Assembly (NCBI GenBank): GCA_031841125.1
Contig: CM063107.1
Coordinates: forward strand, 47,009,497-47,073,496
DNA: 64,000 bases
Origin: Acanthococcus lagerstroemiae
Lineage: Eukaryota; Arthropoda; Insecta; Hemiptera; Eriococcidae
Reading direction: 5' to 3'
Shown: positions 1 through 10,301 of the stretch, in pieces
Position numbering within the stretch: position 1 is the stretch's first letter
Layout: each line of letters begins with the position of its first letter
Notes under the pieces: generated by a model
The model's database searches: none
Seen by the model: the letters and a program-made list of their open reading frames with translations, nothing else
What the model was told of the DNA's origin: nothing
Made by a program: the position numbers and the translations under genes

Positions 1-161
1 ATGAACCGTTTGGTAACATTCCACCACCAGAATTAGTGAAATATTTTGGACAGTCTAGAATTACTTATAATTATACGCAGGATCAAAAACTTGATGAAAC
101 AAATTGTGGTAGACGGTGCATAGAATATTTATTAAAAATTAAAAAAAAATACTATAAATGA
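1..161 (+). CDS. Adenain-like cysteine protease, C-terminal part (cut by window edge)
   Basis: The reading frame entered at base 3 is open for 52 codons to TGA at 159-161. Seen: a PPPELVKYFG stretch, a glutamine-containing segment (Q26, Q28) and a Cys-Gly pair (C35-G36, bases 105-110). Family knowledge: adenovirus/Polinton maturation proteases (C5/C48 clan) end with an oxyanion-hole Gln followed by the nucleophile Cys in a CG pair. In the virus it would cleave capsid precursors. The stop overlaps the next ATG in an ATGA, a compact virus-like arrangement. The upstream His and acidic residues lie outside the window, so activity cannot be judged. A cellular SUMO-protease-like fragment is less likely given the neighbours. 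Confidence 0.7.
   Translation, partial: EPFGNIPPPELVKYFGQSRITYNYTQDQKLDETNCGRRCIEYLLKIKKKYYK
148..161 (+). promoter_or_regulatory. Gene-start motif AATACTATAAATGA, copy 1
   Basis: A 14-base motif spans the protease stop and the ATG at 158. It is repeated 14/14 at 895-908, and a looser version (ATTCTTATAAATA) lies just before the small ORF at 10302. A TATAAAT core at gene starts suggests a viral late promoter or an initiation context; function is inferred from recurrence only. Confidence 0.5.
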
Positions 162-874
162 AATATATAAATGGTTCTTACAGTATGCTTATGAGCGGTA
201 CAGATTCTGTTCTTTATCATGATTTTAGTGGAGTTGATGACATTATTAGACTCAACCCTAATAAAGAATGGGAAATTGGGTTAGAATCTTTCCACACATC
301 TTATCGTTTTTTCAATATAACTGTAACTAAAAACAATTCACTTACTTTTTATAAGGAGGTGAACGAATTACCTACAACTATAGTACTTGATCCTGGTATT
401 TATGAAGTAGCTGATATTATTAAATGTATACATGAAAGTAAACATGCTAGGGCTGCTAATATAACCTTGAAAATAAATAAATACGCTCATACCATAATAA
501 TGGGGAGTCCATCACATATAATAGATTTAAGAGATGTGACTTCTGTTGGTAATATATTGGGTTTTACTAAGCAAATTATACCAGCTGGAAAAGAAGTTGA
601 ATCTGATAGCCACGTTAAAATTTTTCCTATTGAAAGCATTAAGGGGATATGTAATGAATGTAATAACGGTAATGAAAAAATACTTTTTTATTTTCCTATA
701 TCATCACTACCCGGAGAAAAAATAATCTATACACCAAATGAAACTCAATATTATAGAGTGAGAAATAAAGAAATAAGCGAGATTGTATTAAACCTTTATG
801 ATCAGAATGGCAATCCACTTGAAAATAATGGTGAAACATATTGGGCATTTTTAATCATACGTGAAGTACGATAA
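158..874 (+). CDS. Virion-associated protein of a Polinton/adintovirus-like element (penton-like by position)
   Basis: Intact 238-aa ORF whose ATG overlaps the protease stop by four bases. There is no signal peptide or membrane segment, and the composition is beta-rich. Seen: a central block 'GIYEVADIIKCIHE' (about residues 88-101), a 'VGNILGF' block (about 130) and a C-terminal 'IVLNLYDQNGNPLENNGETYW' region (about 209-229). Proteins with this layout sit beside double jelly-roll capsid genes in invertebrate Polinton-like and adintovirus-like elements. Calling it the penton or a minor capsid protein is inference from neighbourhood. Intactness suggests recent endogenisation or selection. It is followed at 895-908 by a copy of the motif that precedes its own ATG. 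Confidence 0.65.
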   Translation: MKYINGSYSMLMSGTDSVLYHDFSGVDDIIRLNPNKEWEIGLESFHTSYRFFNITVTKNNSLTFYKEVNELPTTIVLDPGIYEVADIIKCIHESKHARAANITLKINKYAHTIIMGSPSHIIDLRDVTSVGNILGFTKQIIPAGKEVESDSHVKIFPIESIKGICNECNNGNEKILFYFPISSLPGEKIIYTPNETQYYRVRNKEISEIVLNLYDQNGNPLENNGETYWAFLIIREVR

Positions 875-894
875 TTAAAAAAAAAAATAAAAAA

Positions 895-908
895 AATACT
901 ATAAATGA
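895..908 (+). promoter_or_regulatory. Gene-start motif AATACTATAAATGA, copy 2, interrupted by an insertion
   Basis: Identical to 148-161, but the ATG here runs into a stop after two codons because foreign repeat DNA starts at about 909. This marks where the next virion gene should have started and is evidence that 909-9078 is an insertion. Confidence 0.5.
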
Positions 909-919
909 CCCGTTGAAGA

Positions 920-1246
920 TTTTGATGTGCGTATCCAAGTGGAACGCATTCGGAAAACCACTTCCACTACTACATTGATGAGCTCTATATATTAAAACAG
1001 GGTTAGATGCAAGAGTGGTAGTAAGCGTTCGTGGACAATCTGCGTTGTGGAATTCCCACTTTAAAATGTACACCAAGGAACTATGTATTGGCGAGCGCAT
1101 TCAGGTGGATATACATTCGTAAAACCACTACCACTACTACATTGATGAGCTTTATATGAAAACCGGTTTAGATGTGTGGGTGGTAGTGACAGTGAGCATT
1201 CCCGGACAATCTGCGTGGTGGAATTTCAACTTTAAAACCACAACAT
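920..1246. repeat. Two-copy tandem repeat of about 168 bp (left end of the insertion)
   Basis: The block CTACATTGATGAGCT..TATAT occurs at about 970 and again at about 1138, spaced 168 bases. Each is followed by GGTTTAGATG-like, GGTGGTAGT and GGACAATCTGCG..GTGGAATT blocks. The copies are diverged and non-coding. Related modules in opposite orientation lie at 8590-9060. Confidence 0.6.
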
Positions 1247-1507
1247 AACCGCTACCCCACCGTTTCTGTACTTGTACTATGACGACCAATCAAAACGTTT
1301 CTGTTGAAAACGGTTGATATTTCAAACAAAACTGAATTACCTACTAATGCGCTTGATACTGATAACGTGATAACTATATCATTCGGTTGTTCGGTGTTAC
1401 TTTTCAGTTTTCGAATAATTATCAGAAAGTTTCGAGTGTTGTTTTCAATTTGCAATTTAAGAGAACTAAGTATTCAGTGTTTTGTCGATTGCATTTCCTA
1501 AATACCT

Positions 1508-1612
1508 ATGTCGCATAAAAGATCAAATGTTGGAGAATTCTACAATCCATTCCAACAAAAGTTCGTGGAAAAAAAGCAAACATTCTGCAGCGAGAGGTCT
1601 TTTGGTGACCAG
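1508..1612 (+). CDS. Candidate first exon of 35 codons ending at a consensus donor
   Basis: ATG at 1508 opens 35 uninterrupted codons ending in CAG followed by GTAAGG at 1613, a good 5' splice site in phase 0. The peptide is polar and basic (starts MSHKRSNVGEFYNPF). It lies 0.4 kb upstream of the integrase remnant at 2018-2520 on the same strand, so it could be the first exon of that transposon's gene. I cannot name an acceptor with confidence and do not recognise the peptide. Chance is possible. Confidence 0.25.
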
Positions 1613-1636
1613 GTAAGGCTTGAAAAATTTTGTAAT

Positions 1637-1760
1637 ATCCTTGTTATGTAGTAAGTACTAAGCTCGAAATGTACAGATCCGGAATGGTACAAGCATTTTT
1701 TTACTGTGCGCGAATCGAACGACCCACTTCTATCTGAACCTGAGATATCAGACTTAATAC
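1637..1760. repeat. Inverted repeat, left arm (pairs with 2725-2840)
   Basis: The block with GTACAGATCCGGAATGGTAC..GCGCGAATCGAACGACC reappears reverse-complemented at 2725-2840 with about 75-80% identity by eye. The arms flank the integrase pseudogene, as the terminal repeats of a DNA transposon would. Exact ends and target duplication are not resolvable. Confidence 0.6.
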
Positions 1761-2017
1761 AATTAATACTGTACCGTTCGCGATTAGTGTACCAACTTGT
1801 AGGAAATAAATAACATTGTGGGTACCGAATATATTGTACAAACCCTGGAATAGATTGTATTTGTATGTAATAATCCCTTATTGCCCTTTACATGGTTCAA
1901 CATGATAGTTCTTATAGTGCAGTGACCAACGTTGGAGGTGTGCATCATTCTCATGCAATCACTTTATTCGGAAGGGGTTGTAATTTAGCATACAGTTTTT
2001 GCAGAAGCTAAAATGCT

Positions 2018-2520
2018 AGGGGTCAAGTCGACTTGATCGATGTGCAGTCATAGAAATGGCCAGTTTCAATTTATCGTGAATTATCAAGATCACCAGGTTA
2101 AATTTTTACACTTATGTGCTCTCAAAAAACGAAGACCGCTGCAGAAGTTGCTTACAATTTAATTGACATTTTTTATGGATTCAGTGCCCCCTCCCTGTTA
2201 CAATCTAATAATTATCGCGAATTCGTAAATGCCATTATCAGTGATTTGGAACTGTTATGGCCGGGTCTCAAGACTGCATAATAGTAAACCTCGGCATTCT
2301 CAAAGTCAGAGAGGTATCAAACAACCAAACCGCGATGTTGAGGAAATGGCGAGAGCTTGGATGATTGACAATGGTTTGACTGCCTGGGCTGATGAATTAT
2401 GTACGTTTCGTCCAAATTTCAAAAAAATAAGTTACCCCTCAGGAATTAAACAATCCCCTTTTGAGGCGCTGTGCGAAATTAGAAGTATCAGTGTGATGGA
2501 AGTTACACGAGAAACTGACC
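2018..2520 (+). pseudogene. Ginger/KRBA2-type integrase (DDE), frameshifted remnant
   Basis: Conceptual translation in shifting frames gives the integrase-core blocks in order: VDLIDVQS (2027-2050), FIVNYQDHQVKF (about 2070-2105), AAEVAYNLIDIFYGF (about 2140-2180), LLQSNNYREFVNAII (about 2195-2240), KPRHSQSQRGIKQPNRDVEEM (about 2300-2350) and SGIKQSPFEALCE (about 2445-2480). This is the retroviral-type DDE integrase found in Ginger transposons and the cellular KRBA2 gene; it would insert transposon ends into DNA. It is dead: at least two frameshifts, a stop after VDLIDVQS, and Asn in the second catalytic-Asp block (SNN where the family has an acidic residue). An A-tract follows at about 2529. 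Flanking inverted arms at 1637-1760 and 2725-2840 fit a transposon of its own. Confidence 0.75.
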
Positions 2521-2724
2521 TCAATACAAAAAAAAAAAAAAAAAAAAAGAGGAGAACAGTTCGTCTTTAAACGATAATGTAATGCTGGAAAAGCTATACG
2601 TACTTCCATCATCAAGAGGAATCTAGATGAGGGATACTATAATTACTATAATGGTTGTATATCTCTATTTTCTTCTTTGTCAGCTTTTGGTCTTATTGGT
2701 ACAAATACAGCATTATTTGTACCT

Positions 2725-2840
2725 AGTCCGATATTTCGGGTTCAGTGCAAATAAGTTGGTCGTTCGATTCGCGCATGGTACAAAAATGCTTATACAATTC
2801 CCGATCTGTACAATTTCGGGTTTGGTACGTAACATCCTGA
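2725..2840. repeat. Inverted repeat, right arm (pairs with 1637-1760)
   Basis: Reverse complement of the 1637-1760 block, sharing the GTCGTTCGATTCGCGCATGGTAC and CCGATCTGTACAATT segments. ORFs called across it are shadows of the repeat. Confidence 0.6.
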
Positions 2841-3916
2841 CCGTTATCTGTGAGAAGATATACCCTTCCTCGTTAAAGAGCATTATTGTTGTAACTATGT
2901 ATAATATATTGTAGTTTCTGCCTTCTATAATTGGTGGACAGGTATTTGGGTGATTCCATATTGAATTTCCAGCTAAGAATTTGTAAAAAATGTAATACTT
3001 AATATAAGTAGTTGTATCTAATGTTGGCCCCATTACATTCAGCTACATGTATCAAATATTCTCCGCATATTTACCCAATGGGAAAAGGAAAATGGCAATT
3101 TTGTTCTTAAGCGTGGACATAAAATAGGTATGTTCAACGTGGACACTCACATATTTCTTGTATCCACGACGAAAGACGTGAATCTTTCGACACTTAGAAG
3201 CAGTCTGTAGAAACAGCCTCTAAATCTTCTTTGTGCAGAGACTACTTTCCTAGATGAATTGTACACTGAAAGAACAGCTCATTAACTGCTCTGGTACATT
3301 CAGTAACTACTCCAGTAAATTCAGTAATGGAGTCTGAGAAATGCAATTTTCAATGAATTCCGGCAATCATTATGGTGCATATGGCACTGAGAGCTGAATT
3401 GTCCTGGAATCATTCTAACGAGTTAATTATTACCAGAGTATTAAAAAACGTTTACTGAGTTGTTCAGTAATGATTCATGTACAATGTCTGTAAACATAAT
3501 GAGATGTAGTCATGCACAGATTACCTTTAGAATACAATAATCAATGCAGTGAACATCGTATCCATTCTCTCATTCTGAAATGTACAGGAGACATTACACT
3601 GCTGGTACTCAACAATGAATATGATTTAGTGGATACTGATATGCACGGTAATGGCTACTGTTTGACATTGTAGCCGTTACTGTTTAGTGTTGTAGCCGTT
3701 ACAGAGGAAGCTGCAGGACATGATAATTTGCTGGAGCACCGTATATAACAAGGTCAGATTACTGAAGTGTCTGGCGCCATCATTTTGCACTAGTGGTTAA
3801 TAAGCTTTTTCATCTTCGCATGCTGTTTCTGACTAGCAAGGCGAGTGTACGTGTACCTTAGTTGCAATTCAGTTTTTTTATTAATTTTCGTGATAGTTTG
3901 CTCAGATACTTATGTA
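2841..3916. other. Intergenic, no gene seen
   Basis: AT-rich unique-looking DNA with short degenerate repeats (CAGTAA.. and TAACTGCTC-like phrases at 3280-3330). No coding, RNA or transposon signal that I can support. Confidence 0.4.
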
Positions 3917-5625
3917 ATGGATTCTGAGAATATTGGTAAGTAATTTTATGCATCAGAGTTATTGTATTCTTTGCTTCAGACAACATTAAAATGAACGGTG
4001 CTGGTAACATACTCGTACTCGCTTTGCCCGCACTTTCACTACTACAGCTCGGGTATAAGCGTTCCTTTTATCCAAAATTACACTCTATTAGCGTACCTAT
4101 ACAATGTAGATAGATACCCGTGTTTTGTGATCTACGTCCTTGGATATTGTCGGAATTCACAAAAAGTCGCGGACTGTAAGTAGTTGCTGTTCGAGTGGAG
4201 GAATGACAAAGGTATCACTATCACGTGCTTTTTAAGAATGCGAGAAAGTGATCAGACTCGTTCTTATGCCACATTTGCCAGCAGTAGTGATTGAGGCGAC
4301 TCTGAAGTGAATGAAGAGACCCCTCTCTTTTTCAGAATCGATATTTTTCAGGCAGGCCACGAACGCTCAGTTAATTTTGTATGAGCAACAGTTTTCGGGT
4401 CTATGTAAAATTATGAGACAATTGTTTCTTAGCAATGAATGCATATGAGGGGCAACACTACTCCAGAAAGAAGTGAATGGTTCCCGTACAATTCATAAAT
4501 GCGTATAAAAGGACACGTGAATAGCTACGTACCGAAATCAGCGATGGTTAACAAAGAATTCATGAATGCTTACAAAACGACACATGAATAGCGACGTATC
4601 CAGATCAGCAATGGTTAACAAAGAACTATGTAATCATTGCTGTGCTTTCGCTCAATCATTATATCACAATCTACACGGGGTCCCTAAGTTCTTCAGTAAT
4701 GATTACAAAAAGTCTGTTTAATGATTCATGGGTTGCTGTGAAGCGTTTCATACTCAAACAGGAATAATTACTGTGTTGCTGTTTATCTGTTAACTAACGG
4801 AATATAACAGGTACGGACCCATACAGGAATGATCATTGTATTCCTCTCAGTCCGTTAATTAATGGAATATAATGGTTACAGATTTACCCAGAAACAGTTC
4901 TAACACTATTTTCTACCTCTTACTGCCTTATGTCGGGAATGGTAAATGTGTTTGAGTGTTGTCCCAGGATCTCATTAACCATTACCTTTTTTTTTGGAAA
5001 CATTACTGGATTGTTCTTTCAGTGTAGGTACTTTGTAAAACCGTGATCTGTAAGATTGTAACCTATATTGCCGCTGTGTGATCATACAGCCTCATCCTAT
5101 TGCACTATGTAAACGTGAAAAATTTGTCTTTCAACGTGGACATCAATTTTTATGACTCTACACCCCCCCTCCCCCCCCAAAAAAAAAATCAAATTTAAGC
5201 CCGCCCGTCGAGGGAATACGGGTTTCTCAGTGCTCCTAGTATCGATTTCAACGAAAACACATTTGGAAAGTGAACCTCGTTTTTTTGTTTTTGTCCACGT
5301 CGAATTGTTTAATTTTCAGAGAATCACCCATTTACTGTCTTGAGCATTATGGTATGCCTTCCCTTAGGAGATATCACAAATTTATTATTTGTCTGTTATT
5401 CCATTTATTATCTCCTAATTTGCGCATATTCATTTTGCAGAAATAGCATCAACTATCACCAAAAATGTATCCGAAACCTTGAACATTGTTCAGGAATGGA
5501 TCAGAAATAAGCGACGGGGCACAAAAATACGAAATGACCAACGAAACAGTGCACAACCACGACCAAGTATAAAAAAAGGCGGACGAATAGTTCAACACAG
5601 CCCGGACATTCGTTTCCAAATTTGA
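3917..5625 (+). CDS. Candidate two-exon small gene (67 codons): 3917-3935 joined to 5441-5625
   Basis: Exon 1 is ATGGATTCTGAGAATATTG followed by GTAAGT at 3936. A pyrimidine-rich acceptor ending TTTTGCAG at 5440 opens a 185-base exon whose phase fits exactly and stays open to TGA at 5623-5625. The product has a short acidic start, an amphipathic helix-like stretch (about residues 9-28, 'TITKNVSETLNIVQEWIR') and a basic tail (KRR, RPSIKKGGR). No family recognised. It lies inside the large insertion on the same strand as the integrase remnant, so it may be a transposon exon. The phase match and strong splice signals argue for it; the short length and 1.5-kb intron leave real doubt. Confidence 0.3.
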
Positions 5626-6660
5626 ATCAAAGTCAAATATCTTCGTTACTGCGCACCCCTCTCACTTCCTCAAAACATCATACCTTGCAAACAATAGTGA
5701 CATTAGATGGTCCGTCCATCTCATCAAATTCCAGAATAGGATGTATACAATACTTTAGAATTTTTTTAAAATTTAAATTGTTTTTTAATAAATGATTTTT
5801 TTGTTTTTTTTAAAATAATATTTCAGGGTATCTACACCTATTGATAAGCAGTTTGGTTCTCGCACTGAGCTTGTCATACGTTCATGGTTTTGCCCGCTTC
5901 ACGCTTATTAACTGTTCGGTTTCTTTCAGAACTTCCTCAAACTGATTGTACGAGTCCTACAGGTCCGCCGCCCGTGTTGGTTCTATCCTATTTTTGGACG
6001 CCATTCCTTTGCAGTTGTAATGTAAAATTTGTAAGTCAGTCTTGCTCTCTCTGCTATCTTATATATATTTTGGGACAAGTGTTTTGTAAATTAGCTCAAC
6101 CATTTCTTTAGAGAGGTGCTCGTCTATGACAATCAACTGGGGAGCCAGCTCAGATTACCTGGTCATTCAGCTTTTCCTTCTTATAGTTTTCTACCAGGTC
6201 TTATTTGACCCCATTCTTACTATTCAGTCTAACAATCATTGTTAAGGTCTGATTTCTTGAAGGCAGCCCTTGTACTGCCCAGAAATAGTAGTCTTGGAGC
6301 TCTACCTCAAGGTTTTCTGTCGCCTTATTAAATATTTTCTTCACATCTTCTGACTCCTGGTACAGAATGCCATTAATTATGACATTGTTTTCTTGCTTTA
6401 TTGCAGAAATAGACTTTAAAAAAAACTTCTAAATTCGAGTACATGTAACGTTTATCTTTTTTGTTGTTTCAGTTGTATGAGATGTGTAGTGAGTTTATTC
6501 TGTCTTGATATTCATTTTTTTTTTTTAACATACATATTTACTTTTTTGATGTACCATGTGCATATGTGTTACCGGAAATGTTGATTGTTCAAAGATTACA
6601 AAAACGCCTAGTCCATCACACGAGTTCCTAAAATGACCAGGTCATGACTATAATGACTAG
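5626..6660. other. Intergenic, no gene seen
   Basis: AT-rich. The 75-codon frame at 5884-6111 lacks motifs, coding bias or context and is not called. A splice-acceptor-like TTTCAG at about 5826 has no convincing exon. Confidence 0.35.
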
Positions 6661-6820
6661 CAGTGGCGCAAATACGGGAGAAACCCCCCCCCCTCCAACC
6701 TCTTATAAGTTTATTTTTTGTTCATTTAATGAAAATTGAACGTAGTGAAAAAATACCTACTTTTTATTCTATGATTTCAGCCCCCCCCCCCCCCAGAAGG
6801 ACCGATTAGTTACGCTACTG
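6661..6820. mobile_element. hAT-type MITE (160 bp)
   Basis: Ends are CAGTGGCGCAAATA... and ...TTAGTTACGCTACTG, imperfect inverted repeats of the common hAT CAGTGGCG type. Flanking 8-mers ATGACTAG (6653-6660) and ATGACAAG (6821-6828) match 7/8, the expected hAT target duplication. C-runs inside; no coding capacity. Confidence 0.85.
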
Positions 6821-7257
6821 ATGACAAGGACGTAATAACGTGTATTTTAATTGTTGTAGGCAATGCGTTGTTGATTTATAAGATTATAAAGCTGGCCTAG
6901 GCTGTCTTGTGAGTGCCGGAGAGGTAGTAGGTACTATATCAATCTTGAGGACAAAGAATGACTCAGTAGTGAAAATGAACAAAAAAATAGTTTATGCTTT
7001 TACATGCTTGTATTACGTTGGTAAGAAAAACCATCTAAAATAATTGTAGAATGAAGTACAATATGACGTTTTATTCTACAGATGAGAGGAAAGCACGAAC
7101 AAGAAGAAATCTGGAACATCCGAAACGTATAATGAGCTATCACGTTTTCAGTTATCGTTGAGCCGTCAGTGTAGAAACGCGCATGCGCGGGAACATATTA
7201 TAGAACAGGTGTTTTGTCTAAAATTCCCTAGACATTTAAAATTTCATAAATCCCACT

Positions 7258-7327
7258 AGTGACGTGTCGAAGAAAAGGGTCTTAGTGGTAAGTGAACATT
7301 CAGGCTCTTTTCTTGTGACATGTCACT
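7258..7327. repeat. 70-bp hairpin repeat
   Basis: AGTGACGTGTCGAAGAAAAGGG pairs with the reverse complement of the right half ending CTTTTCTTGTGACATGTCACT. The same AAGAAAAGGG/CTCTTTTCTTGTGACA vocabulary recurs in the foldback at 48372-48945 and near 50050, so this is a small member of a dispersed foldback family. Confidence 0.6.
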
Positions 7328-7582
7328 CTTCTGTTCTTTAAAATCACATTAAGCAGTCACTTTAGCTGTGATTAAAATCGTACTTTACCATCATCTGTAG
7401 AATAAATTTATAAAATTACTCGTAAATTTTCGAAACTTCTGCCATATTTTTAAACTTTAGATTAATTACTGTTAGATCTTTCAAACTTGAATTCGGTAAT
7501 ATGTAGTATACACGAATGTTATAAAGAAGGTATACTAATTTGGTGCGGTAGGTACACCTATAGTCATTTCAAAATGCAATTA

Positions 7583-7949
7583 GGGGTCGTTCATTAATTA
7601 CGTACAGCCCCCCGGGGGGGGGGGGGTAAAAATCTCTACATAGCCTTACTGAGAAGGGGAGAGGTAGAAGCCATTCTTACGTAATATTTTATTACGTAAT
7701 TTTTAATGTAGCCACCACTCAGGCGACACATTTTCTACATGCAGCTGCTAAAGATGAGTAAATACACATACAGTGAAACCTGTTGAACCTTTTCAAATGA
7801 TGTTAATTTATTTTAAAGCTTTTTAGGAAAATTCATGAAAAAATCGCGTAATAAGGGGGAGGGGGTTCAGTTAATCTTATGTGTCCTTACATGGGGGTAG
7901 GGGGTCAGAAACGGCCAAAATCATCCTTACATAATTAATGAATGACCCC
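7583..7949. mobile_element. PIF/Harbinger-like MITE (367 bp, TTA target duplication)
   Basis: Left end GGGGTCGTTCATTAATTACGTA; right end reverse-complements to GGGGTCATTCATTAATTATGTA (20/22). TTA flanks both sides (7580-7582 and 7950-7952), the PIF/Harbinger-type 3-bp duplication. Contains a G-run near 7615-7625 and no ORF. Assignment to superfamily rests on the TTA and the GGG terminus. Confidence 0.8.
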
Positions 7950-8360
7950 TTAATCCACGTTTGCATGTGTTCAAATGTGCCCAGAAGTTGTGATCAAACG
8001 AAACTGTATATGCATAGTACTAGTGCGCAGAGGTATACTAGACACTGCCTGCTCCTGATTAGGAATTAACGAATAGGCCTACTCAATTTTGCAAATTTCA
8101 AGATTTCCTAAATTATTACGGAATTCAAGTTATTTAGTTACTATCCCTCGTTCCTAAAACCCAACGACAGTGATGTTATTGCCTGGACATTCTCAAGTTT
8201 TCCGTAATTTTCGACACTTCCGGTAACACAAATACAATACTATTTTCTGTACAAGCTCGTTCTCTCCTCTTTGATGCCGAATTCTGTTATGGAAATATTC
8301 TGATGTAATAAAGTACTTTTCATTTATAATTAATAAATTTTTTATTATGTCCTGAATTGT

Positions 8361-8514
8361 CAGGGGCGGATACAGAAAATAATTTCGGGGAGGGGGAGGG
8401 GTCCGAATGAAAAATGGTATAGACGAAACATAATAACTTTAGGTCACTATAGACAGATTTAAATGTTTGGTATTTCATGGGGGCGAACTCCCCCCCCCTC
8501 TGTATCCGCCACTG
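8361..8514. mobile_element. hAT-type MITE (154 bp)
   Basis: CAGGGGCGGATACAG at the left end pairs with CTGTATCCGCCACTG at the right. Flanking 8-mers TGAATTGT (8353-8360) and TAAATTGT (8515-8522) match 7/8. G/C-rich core, non-coding. The reverse-strand ORFs over it are shadows. Confidence 0.85.
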
Positions 8515-8589
8515 TAAATTGTGCATAGCGGCATAACGTGCATAAGAATATACTGCCATATGTATGCGCGAAAATTTTGGCTTTCGTAG

Positions 8590-9060
8590 TGGTTTCGCAC
8601 ACGTAATGTAATGGTACGGCGTAGTTGGAAACAAGTGATCCGTGAGCGCATTTCCACTACAAATAAATGTGTTCTTGGGGAAGCACCACTGCCAAACGCA
8701 TTCCATGCGTGTGCGTTTCTTTTGCAAAGACAATAGTTCGTAGTGGCATTACCATTCTGATACGTGCACGCCGAGCAACTACATTTTCATATTTTAATGT
8801 GAAAATTTTCAAGGGGGTAGTGGTACGACGTAGTGGGAAACAAGTGGTCCGTGAGCGCAGTTCTACTACGAAGAAATCGACGTAGTGGGAAACAAGTGGT
8901 CCGTGAGCGCAGTTCCACTACGAAGAGATATGTCGTCGGCGTAGCGCCACTGCCATCCGCATTCCATGCGTGTGCGTTTTCTTTGAAAAGACAATGGGTC
9001 GTAGTGGCATTTCCACTCTAATACGTGTACGCAGCGCAACTAGATTTTCATGTTTTTAGT
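8590..9060. repeat. Complex direct repeats (right end of the insertion)
   Basis: A 51-bp unit (CGTAGTGGGAAACAAGTGGTCCGTGAGCGCAGTTC) is tandem at 8830 and 8881, with a diverged copy near 8618. A second module, CCACTGCC..CGCATTCCATGCGTGTGCG, occurs at about 8685 and 8945. The last module runs into the start of the capsid-like ORF at 9050. Confidence 0.65.
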
Positions 9061-10256
9061 GGGAAAATCTTCAACGGGGAATGGTTACGAAAGTTTTGAA
9101 TTAATAGAATTCTCCACTGCTAATAATATTGATATAAATAAAAAAGATGAGGAAATTATAATTGAAATAAATACTCCTAATATTTGTACTTTACCTTGGA
9201 AAAGCGAGGTAGTTATAGCTGGTCGTCTGATAGTACGTGATAAAGACAAAAAAATTGCGAGTTTCGATCGTAGTACAGTACAAGTAATTAATAATGGGTT
9301 TCTCCATATTTTTAGGCAAATTATTTATAGAATTTCTGATGTTCAGGTAGATATATTGGAGTATCCAGGTGTAGCCAGCACCATTAATGGTCTCGTTTCA
9401 CTGTCCAAAACCACCAAGTATTCTAATGCAGGATGGAATCTAAATAATGATTACATGAATGTTGATGCGAATGGTTACTTCAAAGTTGCATTACCTTTCG
9501 ATATGTTTCTAGGTTTTGGAACTTATAAAGAAATTCTCTTTAATGTTAGTCAATCCTTGATACTAGCAAGAGAACAACATGGTGTTACAAATATGCTACA
9601 AGTTGACCCAAATTTAAAAGATTATACTGTGGAATTGAATCTGAAGTATATAACTTGGAGAATGCCAGTGGTGAAGCTTTCATTACAACTTGAAAAAGAA
9701 GTTTTACCATTGTTAAATAAAGACATACCAATTCGTATGAATTTTGAGCATTGGCAATGTTTAAAGAAACCTGCTGGTAGTGTATCAGGAAAAGAATTTA
9801 GGTGGTCAATTCCTACAGATATTACATCACAATATGCTTTTGTAGTTTTCCAAAATAAAAGGAACAATGATCTCTTTGCTGATAAAAGTAAATTTGATCA
9901 TTGTAATCCTTATGATGTACGTTTCAATGTCAATGGTTATGAATATCCTCGTCAGCAAATGCGATTAAATTTTAATGAAAAGGATTCAGGAGCTTTATAT
10001 ACATATTTTAAAAATTACAATGGAAAAGACGATGTTTTAATTGATCTTGTGCAATTTGAAAAAGAATATACTATCTTTTGCTTTGATCTTACAGGACAAC
10101 CTGACGCTCTACAAACAGATGTAGCCAATGTACAAATTATATTCTCATGGCGTGATGATTTTCCTAATACAGCTGAAATATTTGTTCTTTTGAAACAACC
10201 TGTTTGTTATGAATACAAACCTATATCTAGAGCGGTTAGACCTGCTCCTAAAAACT

Positions 10257-10258
<2 letters not shown>
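9050..10258 (+). CDS. Double jelly-roll capsid-like protein (major capsid homologue)
   Basis: Intact 402-aa ORF. Seen: 'YFKVALPFDMFLGFGTYKEI' (about residues 144-163), 'LKYITWRMPVVKL' (about 198-210), an 'EFRWSIPTDIT' block, 'FAD..KFDHC' and 'NGYEYPRQQMRLNF' (about 296-309). These are the signature blocks, in order, of the double jelly-roll-like domain family of invertebrate Polinton-like elements, whose fold builds icosahedral capsids. Residues 1-10 are encoded by the end of the adjacent insertion (to 9078), so the original start has been replaced and the true N-terminus is unknown. An A-tract and a small ORF follow at once. Open and undamaged otherwise. No signal peptide. Whether it is expressed is unknown. 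Confidence 0.8.
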
Positions 10259-10287
<29 letters not shown>

Positions 10288-10301
10288 TCTTATAAATAGG
10301 T

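Larger units (their letters stand above)
909..9078. mobile_element. About 8.2-kb insertion with related inverted ends splitting the virion gene block
   Basis: Bases 909-923 (CCCGTTGAAGATTTT) recur exactly in inverse orientation at 9064-9078. Both ends continue into GC-richer repeat modules of one family: 920-1246 on the left, and 8590-9060 on the right with blocks such as GACAAT..GTGG..CCACT..GTGTAC. The junctions fall between the gene-start motif at 895-908 and the coding part of the capsid-like gene. No exact target-site duplication is visible (AATG occurs on both sides, one base out of register). The interior holds the integrase pseudogene, three MITEs and candidate short exons. Inference: one transposon, or a nest of them, landed at the gene boundary. 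Confidence 0.45.

Noticed and set aside
2627..3033. Opposing 95- and 106-codon ORFs
   Set aside because: They overlap each other on opposite strands and lie over the inverted repeat arm of the integrase remnant.
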